A DNA stretch of 64,000 nt from assembly GCF_007830515.1 (NCBI RefSeq), contig NZ_VLKT01000012.1, forward strand, positions 62,001 to 126,000, given 5' to 3'. The notes beneath the pieces are model-generated. The model searched no databases, had not been told where the DNA came from, and was given only the letters and a program-made list of their open reading frames with translations. Source of the DNA: Mesorhizobium tianshanense. Lineage in GTDB: Bacteria > Pseudomonadota > Alphaproteobacteria > Rhizobiales > Rhizobiaceae. How positions within the stretch are numbered: the stretch's first letter is position 1; the number at the start of each line of letters is the position of its first letter. Both the position numbers and the translations under genes were made by a program. This document shows positions 59,730-64,000 of the stretch, piece by piece.

Positions 59730-60483
59730 AGAGCACCTTTACCTGCGCCTGATCCATTTGCGCGGCGAAGTCCGCCTTGAGGGGAGCGTCGGTGATCAGG
59801 ATGTCGACGTCCCGGAATTCGTATGTGCAGATCGAGCCCTGCCGGCCGAACTTGCTGCTGTCGGCCAGCATGACGCACTGTTTGGAGTGCTTTCGCAGCG
59901 CGCGGCGAATGTTCGCCTCGTCTTGCCCGAGGTCCATGAAGCCGAACCGGCTATCGACGGTCGCAATGCCGACGAAGGCGATGTCGAACAGATGCCGCGT
60001 GACGAGATCGACCGGATCCGGCCCCATGAACGCCCGGTAGCTCGCCCTGACGTCGCCGCCGACCGCCACGAGATTGGGATGGCCGGCATCGGCGAGCAGC
60101 GCGACGATGTCGAGCGAGTTGGTGTAGACGGTGATGTCCGGCCAGTTCCTCAGATGCTTGGCGAAGGCCAGTGTCGTCGTGCCGGTGTCGACGAAGATCT
60201 TGATGTTGTCCCTGAGCAGGGTCGCCGCGCATTCGCCGATGCGTGCCTTCTCGCGCGCGTTCAGCCGCATCCGGTCGGCGATGGGTTCGTCGGCGTTCGG
60301 GCGCGGCTTGACGCCACCGCCATAGATGCACCGCAGGTGCCCCTCGAGTTCCAGTTGCTTCAGGTCGCGACGCACCGTTTCCCGGCTGACCTGGAAATGC
60401 TCCGCGAGTGCCTGCACCGATACGCGCCCGTGCCTGTCGAGTTCGGCCAGTGCGTATTGCAAGCGATCTTCAGGATCGCTCAT
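59722..60483 (-). CDS. DeoR-family transcriptional regulator
   Basis: A 253-residue DeoR protein. The N-terminal helix-turn-helix is VSVQALAEHFQVSRETVRRDLKQL (residues about 19-42, split here by no gap) and the C-terminal sugar-phosphate-isomerase-like domain includes FVDTGTTTLAFAKHL and VGIATVDSRFGFMDL. DeoR proteins usually sense phosphorylated intermediates, which fits the two kinases in the same operon. It lies between the transporter ATPase and the amidase. Confidence 0.92.
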   Translation of the reverse strand: MSDPEDRLQYALAELDRHGRVSVQALAEHFQVSRETVRRDLKQLELEGHLRCIYGGGVKPRPNADEPIADRMRLNAREKARIGECAATLLRDNIKIFVDTGTTTLAFAKHLRNWPDITVYTNSLDIVALLADAGHPNLVAVGGDVRASYRAFMGPDPVDLVTRHLFDIAFVGIATVDSRFGFMDLGQDEANIRRALRKHSKQCVMLADSSKFGRQGSICTYEFRDVDILITDAPLKADFAAQMDQAQVKVLYA

Positions 60484-60531
60484 GCGGATTTCGCTTCCAT
60501 CGGTATGTTCCTCCCCGTTTTTTCTTGTCCA

Positions 60532-62355
60532 TCATGCGGCGGCGCGGGCTCCCGGTCCTCCGACGAGAAAGCAGGCCGCCAACTCGCCGTGATTTCGAGC
60601 CGTCAGCGTCGGGCTCTCGGCACGGCACCTGTCGAAGGCATGCGGACAGCGACTGGCGAAACTGCAGCCCGGCGGCAGGTCGATCGGGCTCGGCGGCTCT
60701 CCCTCCAGCAGGCAGTCCTCCGGCCTGTAGCGGCGCTCCTCCAGTGTCGGAACCGCACTCAACAGCGCCTTCGTGTATGGATGCCCCGGATCGAAGAAAA
60801 GACGCTCATTGTGGGCGATCTCCACCACCTCGCCGAGATACATCACGGCGACCCGGTTGCAAACGCGGCGGACCATTGCAAGGTCATGCGAAATGAAGAC
60901 GTAGGTCAGGCCGTGCTGGGCCTGCAGCTTTTCGAACAGCGCCAGCAAGCGGAACTGCTCGGTCTGGTCAAGCGACGATAGCGTCTCGTCCATGATGAGC
61001 ACCTTCGGCTCGAGCACCATGGCGCGGGCGACGTTGACGCGTTGGCGTTGACCGGCGCTGAGCCCAAGCGGCAGTTCGTCATAGAGGTTCGCGGGAAGCT
61101 CGACCTCGGCCATGACCGCCAGCACGCGTTCACGAATCTCCTTCGCATTGCGCATGCCGTGCACACGCAGCGGATCCTCCAGGATCGCGCCGATCGACGT
61201 GCGCGGCGGCAGCGAGTTGAACGGATCCTGCAGCACCAGCTGAAAATCGCGCCGGAACTTCAGCAGCGTCTTTCCCCGCAGTTTCGAGAGGTCCTTGCCA
61301 TTGCAGATGACGCTGCCGCTGTCGGGAAACTCCAGGCGGCTGAGAAGCCTCATCAGGGTGGACTTGCCGCAGCCGGACTCCCCGACCACACCGAAATTCT
61401 CGCCCGGCATGACGTCGAAGGTGACGTTGCGCACGGCGCGAACCTCGCTGTGGGCGGCGAACGTTCCCCGTTTGCGGACACGGTAGGTGCGGGTGGCGTC
61501 GCGGATGCTGATCGTTGGCCTGGCCGCGTTCTGTGTACGCGGAACGGCGGCCGCTTCGCTCGTCCAGATTTTCGGTATCTGGCTGATCAACTGCAGCGTA
61601 TAGGGATGCTGCGGCGCGTCGATGAGCCGCTGCGGGGTGTTGCGCTCGACGATCCTGCCTTCGGACAGCACCAGGACCTGATCGGCCGCCTCCTTGACCG
61701 TCGGCAGCGACGAGGAAACGAACACCACCGCGGTGTCGAAACGCTCCGTCAACTCGCGCATCAAACGCAAGACCTGCGCCGCGACTGTCACGTCGAGCGG
61801 CTGGGTGACGTTGTCGGCGACGAGGAAGGCCGGATTGCTGACCAAGGCGTCGACGATCAGTGCGCGCTGCATCATGCCGCCGCTGAATTGCGAGGGGTAC
61901 TCGTCGAAGCGCAATCGTGGCGAGGGAATGCGAACCGCTCCAAGAAGGTCGATGACCCGCTTGCGGGCCTCCGACGGGTCGATGCCGGGCACTACGGCGC
62001 TCAGCTTTTCGACGATCTGGCGGCCGACCGGCAACGTGGGATCCAGCGCTCCCATGGGATTCGCGCCGACATAGGCGATCTCCCTGCGCAGCAGGCGCAT
62101 CCGTCCGCCGGCCAGGTCGAGGATGTTCTGCGACTTGTACTCGACCGAGCCGGACGCGATGCGCAGCGGCGGGTCGATCCAGTTGACCAGGGCTCGCGCC
62201 AGAACGGTCTTGCCTGAACCGCTGGCCCCGATGATGCCGACGATTTCGCGCGGAGCGAGATCGAAGCTGACATCGGAGACGACCGGCCGGGCGCCAGCGC
62301 CCGTGCCCACGTCCACGCCGAGATTCCTGACCGACAGGACCGGGCTGCTGTTCAC
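60532..62355 (-). CDS. Peptide-type ABC transporter, fused two-domain ATPase with degenerate first domain
   Basis: A 607-residue fused ATPase. Domain two is canonical: GESGCGKSTLMRLL, LSAGQRQRVNVARAM, VLIMDETLSSLD and ISHDL, followed by an oligopeptide-transporter C-terminus with CP-motif cysteines. Domain one keeps Walker A (GASGSGKT, 43-50) but has Ala98 in place of the Q-loop Gln, the signature FSGGMMQR, Asn182 instead of the catalytic Glu (VADNV) and Ser215 instead of the H-loop His. It should bind but hardly hydrolyse ATP. The start is GTG 62355, overlapping the permease stop by 4 bp. Confidence 0.88.
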   Translation of the reverse strand: MNSSPVLSVRNLGVDVGTGAGARPVVSDVSFDLAPREIVGIIGASGSGKTVLARALVNWIDPPLRIASGSVEYKSQNILDLAGGRMRLLRREIAYVGANPMGALDPTLPVGRQIVEKLSAVVPGIDPSEARKRVIDLLGAVRIPSPRLRFDEYPSQFSGGMMQRALIVDALVSNPAFLVADNVTQPLDVTVAAQVLRLMRELTERFDTAVVFVSSSLPTVKEAADQVLVLSEGRIVERNTPQRLIDAPQHPYTLQLISQIPKIWTSEAAAVPRTQNAARPTISIRDATRTYRVRKRGTFAAHSEVRAVRNVTFDVMPGENFGVVGESGCGKSTLMRLLSRLEFPDSGSVICNGKDLSKLRGKTLLKFRRDFQLVLQDPFNSLPPRTSIGAILEDPLRVHGMRNAKEIRERVLAVMAEVELPANLYDELPLGLSAGQRQRVNVARAMVLEPKVLIMDETLSSLDQTEQFRLLALFEKLQAQHGLTYVFISHDLAMVRRVCNRVAVMYLGEVVEIAHNERLFFDPGHPYTKALLSAVPTLEERRYRPEDCLLEGEPPSPIDLPPGCSFASRCPHAFDRCRAESPTLTARNHGELAACFLVGGPGARAAA

Positions 62356-63278
62356 GACACGCCTCCGTAGATCCGGTTGCGGGCCCGCTCGAACGAAGCG
62401 CCCATGAGGTTGATGCTGGTCAGGGTAAGGCACAGGAACACTCCCGGCATGGTAGCGATCCACCATGCGTTGAGCAGGTATTTCCTGCCGTCGGCGATGA
62501 TGTTGCCGAAGGTCGGCGTCGGAGGCTGCACGCCGAGGCCGATGAAGCCGAGGATCGACTCGAAGATCATCATGCGCGCCACGTCGAGCACCGACACGAA
62601 GATGATCGGCGGCAGCACCAGCGGCGCGAGCAGCCAGACCATGATGCGAAAATCCGAAGCGCCGCTGACCTGGGCGGCACGCACATACTCGCTCTTGCGT
62701 TCGGTCATCACGACGCTGCGTGTGACGCGGGCATAGACCGGCCAACTCGAAAGGCCGAGAACAAGGATGATCGCCGGAATCGTCGGCCGCGATACCCCCA
62801 GAACCGTGATCGCCAGGATGATCATCGGGATGGAGAGCTGCGCGTCGGTGATCCGCATGATCACCATGTCGATCCTGCCCCCATAATAGCCGGCGAGCGT
62901 GCCGAGCGAGCAGCCGATGATCAGCATCACCACCACGGTGGACAGTCCGATCAGCAGGGAATAGCGCAATCCCACCAGACTGCGCACCAGCATGTCGCGA
63001 CCGATCTGATCGGTGCCGAGCGGCGCCGCCCAGCTCCATTTGTCACCGAGGAAGGGCGGCGACTGCAAACGGCCGGCGACGTTCATCTTGGTGGGGTCGA
63101 TGCCGCTCAAGGCCGGGTAGAGCAACGCCGCGAGACCCAGTACGGCGAAGATCACGAGGCCGACCCGGAACTCGTTCGACGCGAGCGCCGCCTTCCATAT
63201 CCGCCGGGACAGCGAGGCGCCGCGCTGCGCTTCCGGCGCGGTTGCTTTCAGGTCCAGATTGGCTTCCGCGACGCTCAT
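62352..63278 (-). CDS. Peptide-type ABC transporter permease (DppC-like)
   Basis: A 308-residue permease: after a polar N-terminus the first helix GLVIFAVLGLAALLYPALSG, then APLGTDQIGRDMLVRSLVG, the coupling loop ERKSEYVRAAQVSGASDFRI (canonical EAA position) and GFIGLGVQPPTPTFGNII near the end. ATG 63278 overlaps the preceding stop by one base. The upstream extension is not coding. Confidence 0.92.
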   Translation of the reverse strand: MSVAEANLDLKATAPEAQRGASLSRRIWKAALASNEFRVGLVIFAVLGLAALLYPALSGIDPTKMNVAGRLQSPPFLGDKWSWAAPLGTDQIGRDMLVRSLVGLRYSLLIGLSTVVVMLIIGCSLGTLAGYYGGRIDMVIMRITDAQLSIPMIILAITVLGVSRPTIPAIILVLGLSSWPVYARVTRSVVMTERKSEYVRAAQVSGASDFRIMVWLLAPLVLPPIIFVSVLDVARMMIFESILGFIGLGVQPPTPTFGNIIADGRKYLLNAWWIATMPGVFLCLTLTSINLMGASFERARNRIYGGVS

Positions 63279-64000
63279 CAGTATTCCAGTCTCGGATCGA
63301 TCAAGGTCGCAATCAGGTCGACCGCGATGTTGATCAGGACGAAGATGGCGCTGGTGACGATCGCGATCCCCTGAATCAGCGGAAAGTCGCGCTGCAGCAC
63401 GGCGTTGATGGTCAAAAGCCCCAGTCCGGGATAGTCGAAGATGAATTCGATCACGAGCACGCCGCCGAGCAGGCCGCTGATCTGGATGCCGAGCAGATTG
63501 AGCAGCGGAACCGAGGCGTTGCGCAGCGCATGCGCGAAGATGATGCGGCGCTGGCTGAGCCCGCGCACGCGGCCGACCGCAATGAACGGCATCGTCATCG
63601 CCGAGGAGATCGAGCCGGTCAGCGTCCGGATAAGAACCGGCGAAAGTTCGACAGCCAGCACGATTGCCGGCAGGATGGTGTAGGCAAAACCCTTGTAGCC
63701 GATCGCCGGCAGCCATCCGAGCTTCACGGACAAGAGCAGCGCAAGCACGATGCCGAGCCAGAAACCCGGCAGGGATATGAAGATCGACGACACGTAAAAT
63801 GCGACCCTGTCCGGCCATCGTCCGGGAGACAGTCCGGCCGGGATGCCGACCAGGAACGAAAAGATCATCGCGAACGCGATCGCCAGAAAGGCGAGCTGCA
63901 GCGTCATCGGCAGGGTCTCGCCGATAAGGGTGAGCACATCGGCGCGCTCGCCGCGCGTGGCGTCCCCGAAACTGGATCCGCCGGTCGAGGCGCCGCTGGC
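63278..64000 (-). CDS. Peptide-type ABC transporter permease (DppB-like), 5' end outside window
   Basis: The minus-strand frame stays open to the right edge, so at least 240 residues are visible and the start is missing. The GGSSFGDATRGERADVLTLI segment followed by a first inner helix matches the region after the first helix of DppB, and the coupling loop VGRVRGLSQRRIIFAHALRN plus the VLVIEFIFDYPGLG motif are typical. A binding-protein gene is expected further right, upstream in the operon. Confidence 0.92.
   Translation of the reverse strand, partial: ASGASTGGSSFGDATRGERADVLTLIGETLPMTLQLAFLAIAFAMIFSFLVGIPAGLSPGRWPDRVAFYVSSIFISLPGFWLGIVLALLLSVKLGWLPAIGYKGFAYTILPAIVLAVELSPVLIRTLTGSISSAMTMPFIAVGRVRGLSQRRIIFAHALRNASVPLLNLLGIQISGLLGGVLVIEFIFDYPGLGLLTINAVLQRDFPLIQGIAIVTSAIFVLINIAVDLIATLIDPRLEY

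Noticed and set aside
1..64000. CRISPR arrays, tRNA or rRNA genes, insertion sequences
   Set aside because: I looked for regular repeats, cloverleaf-like segments and transposase motifs by eye and found none; a weak tRNA could still be missed without a covariance search.

Overview
The window looks like chromosome from a GC-rich alphaproteobacterium of the order Rhizobiales, probably Mesorhizobium-like. The reasons are the dense mix of ABC, TRAP and TTT solute importers with catabolic enzymes, the aioXSRBA gene order known from rhizobial arsenite oxidisers, and a CtrA-type box. I saw no rRNA, tRNA, transposase, integrase or CRISPR array. Genus is an inference.

Region 1 (1-11.7 kb) is a Wzx/Wzy-type polysaccharide locus: partial flippase, WecG/TagA-type glycosyltransferase, WecC and WecB (UDP-ManNAcA supply), a GINT1-like putative glycosyltransferase, a VpsF-like polymerase, a GumC-like chain-length protein and a GT4 glycosyltransferase. 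A small AT-rich island (about 1.22-2.53 kb), bounded by imperfect direct repeats, holds one orphan gene and one frameshifted Sel1-like gene. Region 2 (11.8-13.7 kb) has uxuA and a VOC protein. Region 3 (14-23.5 kb) is a peptide-type ABC importer interleaved with MarR, SDR and two DadA/PuuB-like FAD oxidoreductases, suggesting import and oxidation of an N-substituted amino acid or amine. Region 4 (23.5-28.5 kb) is a TRAP importer, an enolase-superfamily enzyme and a LysR regulator; region 5 (28.7-31.8 kb) is a tripartite tricarboxylate transporter tctCBA.

Region 6 (31.8-43.7 kb) is a divergent sugar locus. Leftward: hxlA (3-hexulose-6-phosphate synthase type), hxlB, a PfkB-kinase remnant, then a sugar ABC importer whose two permeases both carry extra helices. 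Rightward: cupin phosphoglucose isomerase, a shikimate-dehydrogenase-like enzyme, an UlaG-like metallohydrolase, an RpiR regulator and a xylulokinase-like FGGY kinase. A 15-bp palindrome of RpiR/HexR type lies between the two arms. I do not know a described pathway with this combination, so this is the best candidate for an undescribed system.

Region 7 (43.8-50.8 kb) is a complete arsenite-oxidation module aioX-aioS-aioR-aioB-aioA with a textbook sigma-54 promoter before aioBA. It is followed upstream by a relic of an M20 amidase gene that is 92% identical to part of the intact gene at 58.4-59.7 kb. Region 8 (51.2-56.4 kb) has a DJ-1/PfpI protein, a GntR regulator and a divergent operon of Fe-alcohol dehydrogenase, succinate-semialdehyde-type dehydrogenase and an alpha/beta hydrolase, resembling 4-hydroxybutyrate or gamma-butyrolactone use. 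Region 9 (56.5-64 kb) is a leftward operon: peptide-type ABC permeases, a fused ATPase whose first nucleotide-binding domain has lost its catalytic residues, DeoR, an M20 amidase and two tandem choline-kinase-like phosphotransferases. It runs off the right edge.
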